Source: Streptomonospora nanhaiensis (GTDB taxonomy: Bacteria > Actinomycetota > Actinomycetes > Streptosporangiales > Streptosporangiaceae). From it: a DNA stretch of 64,000 nt. The notes under the pieces are model-generated. The model had not been told where the DNA came from. It ran no database searches and saw only the letters and a list, made by a program, of their open reading frames with translations. The translations under genes were made by a program, and so were the position numbers. The first letter of the stretch is position 1; each line of letters opens with the position of its first letter. This document shows positions 8,436-16,842 of the stretch, in pieces. The stretch is from assembly GCF_013410565.1 (NCBI RefSeq), contig NZ_JACCFO010000001.1:6076001-6140000 (forward strand), in the 5' to 3' direction.

Positions 8436-9341
8436 GTGGACGCTCGCCAGCTGGGCTACTTCCTGGCCATCGTGGACCACGGCGGGTTCGGGCGGGCGGC
8501 CGAGCACCTGCACATCGCCCAGCCGTCGCTGTCGCAGACCATCGCGGGGCTGGAGCGCGAGCTGGGCGTGGACCTGTTCCACCGGGTGGGGCGCGGCGCG
8601 GTGCTCACCGACACCGGCGCCCGGATCGTCGAGCCCGCCCGCCAGGTGCTGCGCGACCTGGAGACCGTGCGCGAGACCGCCCGCTCCGCCCGGGGCCTGC
8701 GGCGCGGCCGCGTGTCGCTGGTCACCATGCCCTCGCCCGGCATCGAGCCGCTGACCACTTTGATGACCCGCTTCGCCGCGGCCCACCCGCTGATGACCGT
8801 CAGCGCCGAGAGCGCCTTCACCCCCGAGGAGGTCGTGCAGGCGGTGCGCACCGGCGCGGCCGAGGTCGGCCTGCTCGGGGCGGCCGAACACCCCCGGATC
8901 GCCGACATGCGGGTGCTGCCCGTGGCCGACCAGCCGCTGGTCCTGCTCTCCCCGCCGGGCGACGGCCCGCCGCCGCCCGCCGTGGTGGGCCGCGCCGACC
9001 TGGACGGGCTGCGGCTCGTGGTCTCCCAGCCCGGCAGCCTCATGCGCCGGCTGGTCGACGACATCCTGGCCGGCGGGGTGGAGGCCCACATCGCCGCCGA
9101 GGTCGGCCACCGCACCTCGATCCTGCCGCTGGTGCTCTCGGGGCTGGGCCACGCGGTGGTGCCCGAGTCCTGGCGGCCCATCGCCGAGCGGCTGGGGGCG
9201 CGGGTGCGGCGCATCGAGCCGGTGTCGCTGCTGCGGGTGATCGTGGTCTGCCGCGCGGCCCGGCTCACCCCGGCGGCGCAGGCGTTCCTGGAGACGGTCG
9301 AGGACTACGTCGCCGAGGGCGCCCGCGGCCGCGATTCATAG
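8436..9341 (+). CDS. LysR-family regulator of the dicarboxylate genes
   Basis: 301 residues from GTG 8436 behind AGGAGGAG. The N-terminus LGYFLAIVDHGGFGRAAEHL with AQPSLSQTIAGLERELGVDLF is the LysR winged helix-turn-helix. The rest is the periplasmic-binding-like effector domain with LPLVLSGLGHAVVPES. It sits between a divergent DASS transporter and a co-directional dehydrogenase, the layout known for DmlR/DmlA. Two identical operator-like palindromes, one in the upstream gap and one overlapping its own stop codon, suggest that it controls both flanking genes. Confidence 0.85.
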   Translation: MDARQLGYFLAIVDHGGFGRAAEHLHIAQPSLSQTIAGLERELGVDLFHRVGRGAVLTDTGARIVEPARQVLRDLETVRETARSARGLRRGRVSLVTMPSPGIEPLTTLMTRFAAAHPLMTVSAESAFTPEEVVQAVRTGAAEVGLLGAAEHPRIADMRVLPVADQPLVLLSPPGDGPPPPAVVGRADLDGLRLVVSQPGSLMRRLVDDILAGGVEAHIAAEVGHRTSILPLVLSGLGHAVVPESWRPIAERLGARVRRIEPVSLLRVIVVCRAARLTPAAQAFLETVEDYVAEGARGRDS

Positions 9342-9353
9342 GACGAACCTATG
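9337..9353. promoter_or_regulatory. LysR-type operator, site 2
   Basis: CATAGG-ACGAA-CCTATG, with the same 6-bp arms and 5-nt spacing as 8400-8416. It covers the lysR stop codon (9339-9341) and lies 82 nt before the dehydrogenase start. Confidence 0.65.
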
Positions 9354-9434
9354 AGCGGTATCGGGGATCGGTCTTGGACGCCGCCGGCGGCCGGGCGGTT
9401 GACTCGCCGTGCGAGCCGAGCCGATGGAGGAGCC

Positions 9435-10517
9435 ATGACCCAGTCCCGCCGCTTCCGTATCGCCGCGATCCCCGGCGACGGGGTGGGCGCCGAGGTGGTC
9501 GCCGCCGGGCGCCAGGTCCTCGACGCCCTCGCCGCCGACTCCGGCGGCGCCCTGGAGTTCGCCTGGACGGAGTTCCCCTGGGGCTGCGACCACTACGCCC
9601 GTACCGGCGCCATGATGGACGACGACGGCCTGGAGCGGGTCCGCGGCTTCGACGCCCTCTACTTCGGCGCCGTGGGCTGGCCCACGGTCCCCGACCACGT
9701 CAGCCTGTGGGGCCTGCGGCTGCGGCTGTGCCAGAACCTCGACCAGTGGGCCAACGTCCGCCCCGTCCACTTCCTGCCCGGCGTCGCCGGCCCGCTGCGC
9801 GCCGCCGACACCGAAGACCTTGACTGGGTGGTGGTCCGCGAGAACTCCGAGGGCGAGTACGGCGGTTTCGGCGGCCGCAACTTCTCCGGCCGCGGGCCGG
9901 GCGCCGAGGTGGCGGTGCAGTCGGCGGTGTTCACCGAGGCCGGCTGCGAGCGGATCATGCGCTTCGCCTTCGACCTGGCGCGCACCCGCGCCCGCCGCAA
10001 GGTCTCCAGCGTCACCAAGAGCAACGCCCAGCAGTACGGCATGGTGCTGTGGGACGAGGTGTTCGCCCGGGTGGCCGCCGACTACCCCGACGTGGAGACC
10101 GAGAGCGTGCTGGTCGACGCCATGGCCGCCAAGTTCGTGCTGCGGCCCCAGGACCTGTCGGTGGTGGTGGCCTCCAACCTGCACGCCGACATCCTCTCCG
10201 ACCTGGGCAGCGCCCTGGCCGGCAGCCTCGGCCTGGCCGCCAGCGCCAACCTCAACCCCGAGCGGCGCTTCCCCGGCATGTTCGAGCCGGTCCACGGCTC
10301 GGCCCCCGACATCGCCGGGCAGGGCGTGTGCAACCCCGTGGGCGCCATCGGCAGCGCCGCCCTCATGCTGCGCCACCTGGGCCTGCCCGCCGAGGCCGAC
10401 CGGGTCGAGCGCGCCGTCCGGGCCGCCTGCGCCCAGGGGGTGCTCACCCGCGACGTCGGCGGCACGGCCACCACCAAGGACGTCACCGCCGCCGTGGTCG
10501 ACCACCTGGGCGACTGA
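9435..10517 (+). CDS. Tartrate/D-malate dehydrogenase (isopropylmalate-dehydrogenase superfamily)
   Basis: 360 residues from ATG 9435 behind GGAGGAG. Motifs of the beta-decarboxylating dehydrogenases: IPGDGVG near the N-terminus, NLDQWANVRP, VVVRENSEGEYGGFGGR, the catalytic Lys in VTKSNAQQYGMVLWDEVF, metal-binding Asp residues in LVDAMAAKFV and ASNLHADILSDLGS, and FEPVHGSAPDIAGQG for NAD binding. The SNAQ-YGM-LWDE form is that of tartrate dehydrogenase/D-malate dehydrogenase (TtuC/DmlA) rather than LeuB. It oxidises and decarboxylates D-malate or tartrate in the cytoplasm with NAD+ and Mn2+. It is probably the catabolic step after uptake by the DASS transporter. Confidence 0.85.
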   Translation: MTQSRRFRIAAIPGDGVGAEVVAAGRQVLDALAADSGGALEFAWTEFPWGCDHYARTGAMMDDDGLERVRGFDALYFGAVGWPTVPDHVSLWGLRLRLCQNLDQWANVRPVHFLPGVAGPLRAADTEDLDWVVVRENSEGEYGGFGGRNFSGRGPGAEVAVQSAVFTEAGCERIMRFAFDLARTRARRKVSSVTKSNAQQYGMVLWDEVFARVAADYPDVETESVLVDAMAAKFVLRPQDLSVVVASNLHADILSDLGSALAGSLGLAASANLNPERRFPGMFEPVHGSAPDIAGQGVCNPVGAIGSAALMLRHLGLPAEADRVERAVRAACAQGVLTRDVGGTATTKDVTAAVVDHLGD

Positions 10518-10545
10518 GCCCGCGCCGGCCGCCCCTCCGTGTGGG

Positions 10546-10574
10546 CCCCGCCCGCGCCCCCGGCGCGGGCGGGG
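10546..10574. terminator. Bidirectional terminator between convergent dehydrogenase and yhfW
   Basis: An 11-bp perfect stem (10546-10556 with 10564-10574) and a 7-nt loop, lying between stops at 10517 (+) and 10580 (-). Confidence 0.7.
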
Positions 10575-10579
10575 CGGTC

Positions 10580-11875
10580 TCAGCGCGCGGCGGGCGCGGC
10601 CGCGAGCAGGTCGGCGGCCGTCCCGCACGCGGTCGCGCCCTCGGCCAGCCCCAGCCACCGGCCGGCCGAGGCGCCCACGTCGGCGAGCGTGGCCAGGTCG
10701 GCGCCGCGCACCGCCCCGGGCACTCCGCCCGCGGCGGCCAGCACCGGCACCCACTCGCGGGTGTGGAAGGGGTGGCCCCGCGCGGGGTCGTTGCCGTGGT
10801 CGCCGGTGACCACCAGCAGGTCGCCGCCGCCCAGCCGCGCCGCTATTCCCGGCAGCGCGGCGTCGACCAGTTCGAGCTGGTCGGCGAACGCCTCGGGGTC
10901 GCGGGAGTGCCCGGCCAGGTCGGTGCGCTGCACGTTGGCCACCACCAGGCCCCGGCCCGCCAGTTCGCGCACCGAGCCCAGGATCCGCTCGGTCTCGACC
11001 TCGGGGCGGCGCTCGACCGGCTCGTCGGTGCGCAGCAGGTCGGCGGCCTTGCCCACGAGCGCCACCGGCCGGCCGCGGGCCGCGGCGGCGCCGTGCAGCT
11101 GGCGGCGGTGGTCGACCTCGGCGCCCAGGTGCAGCACCCGCAGCCCGCCGTTGCGGTAGAACCCACTGGCCGGGGTGTCCAGTCCGACCGTGCCGTCGGC
11201 GCCGGCGCGCACCGCGCCGGCGAGGGGGCCGTCGGAGTGCCCGCCCACGGCGATGACCCGCGCCACCGGGGCCACCGCGCGCACGGTGCGCGCGATCGCC
11301 ACGATCTCCTCGAACGCCGCGTCGGCCAGCCGGCCCGAGACGTTCCAGTTCAGCCCGGGGTCGGCCTCCAGGTTGTCGTGCACCAGCGCCGTGCCGTCCA
11401 CCACCAGCACCGGGCCGCCCTCCAGCGGCTCCACCCGGTGCCCGGCCGCCTTCAGCGCGGCGGTGACCTCCTCGGCGGACTCGGCCAGCCGGCGCAGCAC
11501 CACGTGCGACATGTCGGCGCCCATGAGGGTCTGGTGCCCGGCGAAGGAGTCCGCGCCGGGGTAGCCCAGCGCGGAGCGGGCGCCGGCCGCGCGCAGCAGC
11601 GGGACGGGCGGCGCCAGCGCGCCGGCCAGGTCGGGGCGCACGGCCGCCAGGCCCAGGCCGGCCAGGTGGGGGACGGCCAGCGGGCGGCCCCGCCGCGCCA
11701 GCGACCAGCGCGCCACCGCGCCGAGGGTGTCGGCGTCGGCGTCGGCGGGCCGCAGGTCGGCGGCGTCGGGCAGCGCGCCCACGCCCAGGCCGTCCAGGAC
11801 CAGCAGGGTGGCCGAGCGGCGCGCCGGGTCCGGGGGCAAGGCGGCGGGGCGCCGTGCGGCGGACGGCGCGCTCAC
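10580..11875 (-). CDS. yhfW: YhfW-like phosphopentomutase-family (alkaline phosphatase superfamily) protein
   Basis: 431 residues from GTG 11875, overlapping the yhfX stop (GTGA). Metal-site motifs of the DeoB/alkaline-phosphatase fold are visible: LLVLDGLGVGALPDA at the N-terminus, a Ser/Thr nucleophile segment DSFAGHQTLMGADMSH, a QRTDLAGHSRDPEAF metal loop and LLVVTGDHGNDPARGHPFHTREWVPV at the C-terminus. The family member in E. coli, YhfW, is annotated as a predicted mutase with no proven substrate. As the last gene of the yhf operon it may isomerise a sugar phosphate made by the upstream enzymes (inference). The residue set appears complete. Confidence 0.8.
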   Translation of the reverse strand: MSAPSAARRPAALPPDPARRSATLLVLDGLGVGALPDAADLRPADADADTLGAVARWSLARRGRPLAVPHLAGLGLAAVRPDLAGALAPPVPLLRAAGARSALGYPGADSFAGHQTLMGADMSHVVLRRLAESAEEVTAALKAAGHRVEPLEGGPVLVVDGTALVHDNLEADPGLNWNVSGRLADAAFEEIVAIARTVRAVAPVARVIAVGGHSDGPLAGAVRAGADGTVGLDTPASGFYRNGGLRVLHLGAEVDHRRQLHGAAAARGRPVALVGKAADLLRTDEPVERRPEVETERILGSVRELAGRGLVVANVQRTDLAGHSRDPEAFADQLELVDAALPGIAARLGGGDLLVVTGDHGNDPARGHPFHTREWVPVLAAAGGVPGAVRGADLATLADVGASAGRWLGLAEGATACGTAADLLAAAPAAR

Positions 11876-13038
11876 GCGACCCGCCCGCCCAGCGCGTCGA
11901 ACACGCCGTCGAGGACGGGCCGCCCGGAGCCGATGCCCGAGACCACGGCCACCCGGCTGCGCGTCACGAACACCTGGGTGCGGAACGCCATGACGGCGGT
12001 GTCGCCGACATGCGCGCCCGCGCCCTCCTCCAGCCAGTCGAACCGGCGGTAGTAGTCGATGCTGGCGGCCGGGGCCGAGCGCAGCGCGGCCCGCCGCGCG
12101 CCGCCCGAGGTCGCGATCAGCGCCTCGCGCTCGTGGCCCCGGCTGTAGAACCCGCCGCCGAACACGCTGGGCGCCGACCCCAGTTGGGCGACCTCCGAGA
12201 CGTAGACGATCGCGGGCCGCTCGGCCAGGCCGGGGTCCTCGGCGTGCTCGGGGGTGGTGCCGGTCAGGGCGTGCCCGGGCTCGCCGAACGCGCCGCCCAG
12301 GGCGGCGATGCAGGGGACGGTGCTCACACTGGTGTGGCTGGGCAGCGACAGCACGGGGTCGGCCACCCCCAGGTCGCGCAGCAGGGCCGCGGCCGCGCGC
12401 ACCCGCTCCAGGGTGCCGGTGGGCCGGGGGCGGCCCGCCTCGGGGTCGAAGCTGATGCAGGGGAACCCGGTGGCGCCGGCGACCTCCACCCCCGGCAGGC
12501 GCGCGGCGCGCTTCACCGCGTCGGCCAGGCCGTCGGCCTCGAACCCGCCGTCCTGGCCCGGGAACGTGGTCTCGGGCGCGCCGCGCACCCGCAGCAGCAC
12601 CCGCTGGCGGCGCCCCAGCGCGGCGGCGGCCTCGGCCACCGCCGCCAGGTTCTCCAGGTCGAAGACGGTGACATAGGCGGGCTCGTGCGCCAGGACCCGG
12701 GGCAGCAGCCGGCGCGGCGTCTGCACCAGGTGCCCGGTGTTGCCCAGCCGGGCTCCGGCGGCCACGGCCGCCTCGGCCTCGCGGTGGTCGATCGCGGCGG
12801 CGAAGGGCAGGTGGCGGGCGACCGTGGCGGTCACCAGGGGGTTGCGCCCGTACTGCTTGGCGACGAACCACAGGCCCACGCCGTGCTCGGCGCCGGCCGC
12901 GGCCAGGGCGGCGGCGTTGTGCTCGACCGTGTCGCGGTCGATGACGTAGGTGTCGGGCTCGATGGCGCCGGAGCGGTGCAGCGCCACGGCGGCGTCGATG
13001 AGGGCGGGGTTGCGGCGCTCGGTCATCCGCAGGAACAT
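11872..13038 (-). CDS. yhfX: YhfX-like PLP enzyme (fold-type III, amino-acid racemase-like)
   Basis: 388 residues from ATG 13038, overlapping the yhfS stop by one base. An alternative ATG lies 12 nt in. The N-terminal PEPTYVIDRDTVEHNAAALA-like strand and the candidate PLP Lys61 in WFVAKQYGRNP match the alanine-racemase barrel family to which YhfX belongs. Further conserved segments are GATGFPCISFD, SLPSHTSVSTVPCIAALGG, HALTGTTPEH and GGGFYSRGHEREALI. The E. coli homologue has no demonstrated reaction. It is encoded between an aminotransferase-like and a mutase-like gene, suggesting a pathway for an unusual amino compound (inference). Confidence 0.85.
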   Translation of the reverse strand: MFLRMTERRNPALIDAAVALHRSGAIEPDTYVIDRDTVEHNAAALAAAGAEHGVGLWFVAKQYGRNPLVTATVARHLPFAAAIDHREAEAAVAAGARLGNTGHLVQTPRRLLPRVLAHEPAYVTVFDLENLAAVAEAAAALGRRQRVLLRVRGAPETTFPGQDGGFEADGLADAVKRAARLPGVEVAGATGFPCISFDPEAGRPRPTGTLERVRAAAALLRDLGVADPVLSLPSHTSVSTVPCIAALGGAFGEPGHALTGTTPEHAEDPGLAERPAIVYVSEVAQLGSAPSVFGGGFYSRGHEREALIATSGGARRAALRSAPAASIDYYRRFDWLEEGAGAHVGDTAVMAFRTQVFVTRSRVAVVSGIGSGRPVLDGVFDALGGRVA

Positions 13039-14165
13039 CAGGCGGCCCCTTCGGCCAGCGCCGCGCGCAGGATCGCGGCGGTCAGCCCGGCACCGGCCCG
13101 CATGGGGTTGACGCGCACCGCCCACGGGCGCAGGTCGGGCCGGGCGGCCAGCGCCGCCGAGGACAGCCGGTAGACCAGGGGGGTGATCTCGAACCGGGAG
13201 TTGGAGCCCACCGGGTAGGGGATCGCGCCGTGGCGGGCCGCCCAGGCGGGCACGTGCTCGGCGACCGGGCGCTCCAGCAGCGCCACCACGCACAGGTCCT
13301 GGGCGTTGGCCAGGCGGGCGTCGACCACGCCGGGCACCTCGCCCGCCGCCAGCAGGTCGCGCAGCTCCACGGCCGCACGGGCCTGCGCGGCCCAGTTCAG
13401 CGGCACCATGACCAGCGCCTGGAGTGCCGCCAGCGCCTGGTGGCCCTGCACCTGGCCGCCGCCGGAGTAGTTGGCGGCGCGGGCGCGGGCCACCACCTCG
13501 GCGTCGCCCAGCACCACGCCCACGCCCTCGGGGCCGTGCAGCTTGAACAGCGAGAACGCCGACACGTCGGCGCCCAACTCCACCCCGGTGCGGGGCGTGC
13601 GGTACACCGCGTAGTTGTCGTCCACGACCACCCCGCGGCCGGCGGCGCGCGCCGCGGCGATGACCTCGGCCGGGCTGTGCCGGTCGGCCAGCCGCTGGCG
13701 GGTGTGCTGGACGTAGACCCAGCGGGCGGGGTCCTCGGCCAGCGCCCGCGCCAGGGCGGCGGGGTCCTCGTAGTCCACGCGCACCACCTCGGCCGCGCCG
13801 TCGCGCAGGGTGGTGGCGGTCGTGGAGTAGTCGGGGGCGTCGTGGGCGATGATCCGGCGGGTGCCCTCGGCCCAGGGCCCCGCCGACAGCGCGGCGCGGA
13901 TGGCGCCGGTGCCGGCGCCCTGCACCAGGCACGCGTCGGCGGCGCCGAAGGCCTCGGCCAGCGCCGCCTCGACCCGGCGGGTGGTGTCGGGGCGGCCGGT
14001 GCCGGGCACCACCCCGGCGTCGGCGCGGAACTGCTCGGCGCCGGGCAGGTGCGCCGCCACGGCCGCGACGAGGCGCTGCTGGGCGCGCTCGGCGTCGGCC
14101 GCGGTGGCGATGGGCAGGGGCGCGGTGGCGGGCAGTTCGGGCCGCCCGCCCTCCCTGGCGGTCAT
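13038..14165 (-). CDS. yhfS: YhfS-like PLP-dependent aminotransferase/lyase family protein
   Basis: 375 residues from ATG 14165 (ATGA overlap with php). Fold-type I PLP features: the cofactor-binding QGAGTGAIRAAL loop at about 82-93, the Asp pair in VVVDDNYAVYR at about 179-189 and the Schiff-base Lys208 in FSLFKLHGPEGVG. This matches the YhfS branch of the Cys/Met-metabolism enzymes, whose substrate is unknown. The neighbouring php product (a metal-dependent hydrolase) and yhfX product are likely partners in one pathway. Confidence 0.85.
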   Translation of the reverse strand: MTAREGGRPELPATAPLPIATAADAERAQQRLVAAVAAHLPGAEQFRADAGVVPGTGRPDTTRRVEAALAEAFGAADACLVQGAGTGAIRAALSAGPWAEGTRRIIAHDAPDYSTTATTLRDGAAEVVRVDYEDPAALARALAEDPARWVYVQHTRQRLADRHSPAEVIAAARAAGRGVVVDDNYAVYRTPRTGVELGADVSAFSLFKLHGPEGVGVVLGDAEVVARARAANYSGGGQVQGHQALAALQALVMVPLNWAAQARAAVELRDLLAAGEVPGVVDARLANAQDLCVVALLERPVAEHVPAWAARHGAIPYPVGSNSRFEITPLVYRLSSAALAARPDLRPWAVRVNPMRAGAGLTAAILRAALAEGAA

Positions 14166-15088
14166 GACTCCTCCGTTCCGGTCAGCCACCGCAGTGCGTT
14201 GGCCCGGTAGAGCAGGTCGAGTGTGGGCTCGTCGACGCCGCGCTCGGCCAGGGCGCGGCGGAAGGGGCCCAGCACGTGGCCGAACCCCTGGCCGCCGCGC
14301 GAGGCCAGGTAGGCGTCGCGGGAGATGTCGTTGCTGAGCAGGACGCGGCGCGCGTGCCCGGCCTCCAGCAGGTCCAGCAGCAGCGCCAGCCGGTGCTCGT
14401 CGGAGCGGTAGGACGCCTTGCCGACGGTGTCGAAGGCGACGTAGGCCCCGGCCTCGGCGATGGCGCGGTGCTGGCCGGGGTCCTCGGCGAGGTCCTGGTG
14501 GCCGATGGAGACCCGGTGCGGGGGCACGCCGGCGCCGGTGAGCAGGTCCAGTTGCTCCAGGGCGCCCTGCCCCAGGTGGGCGTGGGTGGCCACCGGCAGG
14601 CCGGTGGCCGCGGCGGCGCGCCCGGCGGCCAGCAGCCCGGTGCGCTCGGCCGGGGTGGCGGCGGGGCCGTGGCTGCCGACCTCGCCGATCACCCCCGGCC
14701 GGATCCCGGTGCCGGCCACGCCCTCCTCGATCTCGGCTACGAGCAGGTCGGCGGCGCGCTCCACCGAGCCGCCGGGCTCGCCGCCGGGGTGGAACCGCTC
14801 GTAGTACCACCCGGTCGCCACGACCACGGGCACCCCGGAGCGCTCGGAGATCGACCGGACGGCGCGCACGTCGCGGCCCATGCCCCGGCAGGTGAGGTCC
14901 ACGACCAGGCCCAGGCCGTGCTTGGCGCGGGCCGCGCGCAGTTCGGCGACCACGGCGGCGTCGTCGGTGACGGCCGCCGCCGGGTCGGCGGGCGTGGTCA
15001 GGTCGATCCGCAGGTGCTCGTGGGCCAGGACGGCGCCGGCGACCCCGGCCGGCGCCGTCCGCTGCCCGGTGACGGTGCGGATCATCAT
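14162..15088 (-). CDS. php: Phosphotriesterase homology protein (Php)
   Basis: 308 residues from ATG 15088, overlapping the yhfT stop. The binuclear metal centre of the PTE/PHP amidohydrolases is visible: HEH in VLAHEHLRIDL (about 23-25), bridging Glu in VIGEVGSHG, His in VATHAHLG, His in VSIGHQDL and Asp in LLSNDIS. Glu as the bridging ligand, rather than a carboxylated Lys, is what distinguishes Php from phosphotriesterase. The family hydrolyses lactones or phosphate esters in other lineages, but the substrate of Php itself is not known. It lies in the middle of the operon between the transporter and the PLP enzymes. Confidence 0.9.
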   Translation of the reverse strand: MMIRTVTGQRTAPAGVAGAVLAHEHLRIDLTTPADPAAAVTDDAAVVAELRAARAKHGLGLVVDLTCRGMGRDVRAVRSISERSGVPVVVATGWYYERFHPGGEPGGSVERAADLLVAEIEEGVAGTGIRPGVIGEVGSHGPAATPAERTGLLAAGRAAAATGLPVATHAHLGQGALEQLDLLTGAGVPPHRVSIGHQDLAEDPGQHRAIAEAGAYVAFDTVGKASYRSDEHRLALLLDLLEAGHARRVLLSNDISRDAYLASRGGQGFGHVLGPFRRALAERGVDEPTLDLLYRANALRWLTGTEES

Positions 15089-16479
15089 GAGGCGGGGGTG
15101 AACAGGCCGACGAGGTGGAGCAGGTTGAGCACGATCCCGGCGGCGATGACGGCCGTCGGGCCGGCGGCCATGCGCACGACCGGCCGCCCCAGCGACTCGT
15201 TGAACAGGTAGAGCCCGCCGACCAGGGCGATGCCCAGGCCCTCGCCCATCGCCAGGCCGGCCATGAGCGAGCCCACCAGGATCGCCAGCGACAGCGACTC
15301 GGTGATGGCGGCGCGGATGTGGTCGGCGGCGTCGCGGATGCTGGGGCGCCGCTGCAGCCACCGGCCCAGCGCGCTGAGCAGGTAGACCTCGGCCGCCATG
15401 ACGACCGCGCCCAGCACGAACGCCGCGCCCATGGCCAGCGGCCAGGAGTCGACGAACACGTGCACCAGGTAGCCCACCGGGTAGACGAACGTGAACCCGG
15501 CCATGGCGTAGGCGCCCGAGGCCAGCGCGGTGGTGGCGATCAGCGGCACGAACCCGAACGCCCGCAGGAAGTCGACCTGGGCGGCCTCGGTGTAGGAGCC
15601 GTCGGCCACCAGGAAGCTGGTGGCCTCGCCGCCGCCGAACACGCCGCTCGCGGCGAGCGCGGCGACCAGGCCGCCCAGCACCGCCAGCCAGGGCGCGTTG
15701 CGGCGCAGCCGGTCGGCGCTGGGCCCGAACAGCTGGTCGGAGGCCGCGGCGGTGGCGGCCTGCCGCTCCTCGTGGGCCCGGCGCTCCTCCTCGGTCTTGG
15801 CGGCGAGTTCGGCGGTCTCGGCCCGCTTGGCGGCCCGGTCGCGCAGCACCGCGAAGACCAGCAGCAGGATCACGCCCAGCGCCATGGCGGCCGACCCGGG
15901 GAAGAGGTCGGGCCACAGCCGCATCGACGCCACGATGACCGCGGCCTCGGCGACGAGCGCGACCAGGCCTTTGGTGCGGCCGAACTGCCGGGTGATCGCC
16001 AGCACCGGGAAGATCGCGAACAGCCACAGGATCGGCGTCGAGATCTCCTGCAGGGCGCTGATGAAGTCGACCGGCAGCCCGGTGGCCACCCGGTTGGCGG
16101 CGTTGAGCCCGAACACGCAGACCGCGCCCCACAGCGCGCCCGCGCCGGCGGCCAGCCACCGCCACGGCGCCAGCAGGCCCAGGATCTCCACGGGCAGGAA
16201 GACCAGCCACGGGTTGAGGACGCCGGTGGACAGCGCCATGGGCGCGCCCAGTCCGAAGATGAACCCGGCGGAGAGCCCGAAGACGATGGTGGCCGTGGCC
16301 GGGCGGGTGGAGCGGCCCTGGATGTAGTCGAGCATGAAGGGGCGCGCGCCGTCGTTGAAGACGGCCAGCGCCGCGTTGGCGATGAGCGCCGCGAAGGCGC
16401 ACAGCACGATGACGAGGCCGGCCTGCCAGGGCTCGAAGGAGACGCCGGCGGAGGCGGCGGTGGTGGTCGCGAGGTCCAT
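15085..16479 (-). CDS. yhfT: YhfT-like integral membrane transporter
   Basis: 464 residues with about 10-12 hydrophobic helices. A cytosolic charged helix at about 195-240 (Arg/Ala/Glu rich, RAAKRAETAELAAKTEEE) separates two halves. Matching segments include VFNDGARPFMLDYIQGR near residue 40 and LVGGLYLFNESLGRPVV near the C-terminus, as in YhfT. The E. coli relative is an uncharacterised inner-membrane protein and presumably imports the compound processed by the operon (inference). Stop and start codons overlap those of php; yhfU ends 3 nt upstream. Confidence 0.85.
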   Translation of the reverse strand: MDLATTTAASAGVSFEPWQAGLVIVLCAFAALIANAALAVFNDGARPFMLDYIQGRSTRPATATIVFGLSAGFIFGLGAPMALSTGVLNPWLVFLPVEILGLLAPWRWLAAGAGALWGAVCVFGLNAANRVATGLPVDFISALQEISTPILWLFAIFPVLAITRQFGRTKGLVALVAEAAVIVASMRLWPDLFPGSAAMALGVILLLVFAVLRDRAAKRAETAELAAKTEEERRAHEERQAATAAASDQLFGPSADRLRRNAPWLAVLGGLVAALAASGVFGGGEATSFLVADGSYTEAAQVDFLRAFGFVPLIATTALASGAYAMAGFTFVYPVGYLVHVFVDSWPLAMGAAFVLGAVVMAAEVYLLSALGRWLQRRPSIRDAADHIRAAITESLSLAILVGSLMAGLAMGEGLGIALVGGLYLFNESLGRPVVRMAAGPTAVIAAGIVLNLLHLVGLFTPAS

Positions 16480-16482
16480 GGG

Positions 16483-16842
16483 TCAGCCCTGGCGCTTCGC
16501 GTCGAGGGCGGCCCACAGCAGCGGCACCACGTCCTGTACCTGGTCCAGGGCGAACCCGAAGGCGACCTTGCCCGCGTCCACCGCCGCCTGGACGTCGGCG
16601 GCGGAGGGCACGCGGCGGCCGAAGGTGTGCGTCCGGTCCGAGCCCAGCAGGCCCACGAGCACGCCCAGGCTGGCGCCGGCGCCGGTGTGGCAGGTGCCCA
16701 GGTAGTAGTCCGCGGCGCCGGTGCGCAGCAGGGCGGCGGCGTCCATGTCGGTGCCCACCTGGACGGTGTCGCCCTCCCGCAGCAGCGGTCGCAGTGTGTC
16801 GGCGACCTCGGACTTGGCGACTCCGCCGGCGATGAACTTCAT
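16483..16842 (-). CDS. yhfU: YhfU-like DUF2620 protein
   Basis: 119 residues from ATG 16842, overlapping the yhfY stop. An alpha/beta protein starting MKFIAGGVAKSEVADTL, with a conserved YYLGTCHTGAGASLGVL segment holding the single Cys51 next to His52, and a KVAFGFALDQV helix. DUF2620 proteins occur almost only in yhf clusters. The size, the single Cys and the presence of a PRD protein next door raise the possibility of a phospho-carrier role like a PTS EIIB domain. That is speculation from context, not from homology. Confidence 0.85.
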   Translation of the reverse strand: MKFIAGGVAKSEVADTLRPLLREGDTVQVGTDMDAAALLRTGAADYYLGTCHTGAGASLGVLVGLLGSDRTHTFGRRVPSAADVQAAVDAGKVAFGFALDQVQDVVPLLWAALDAKRQG

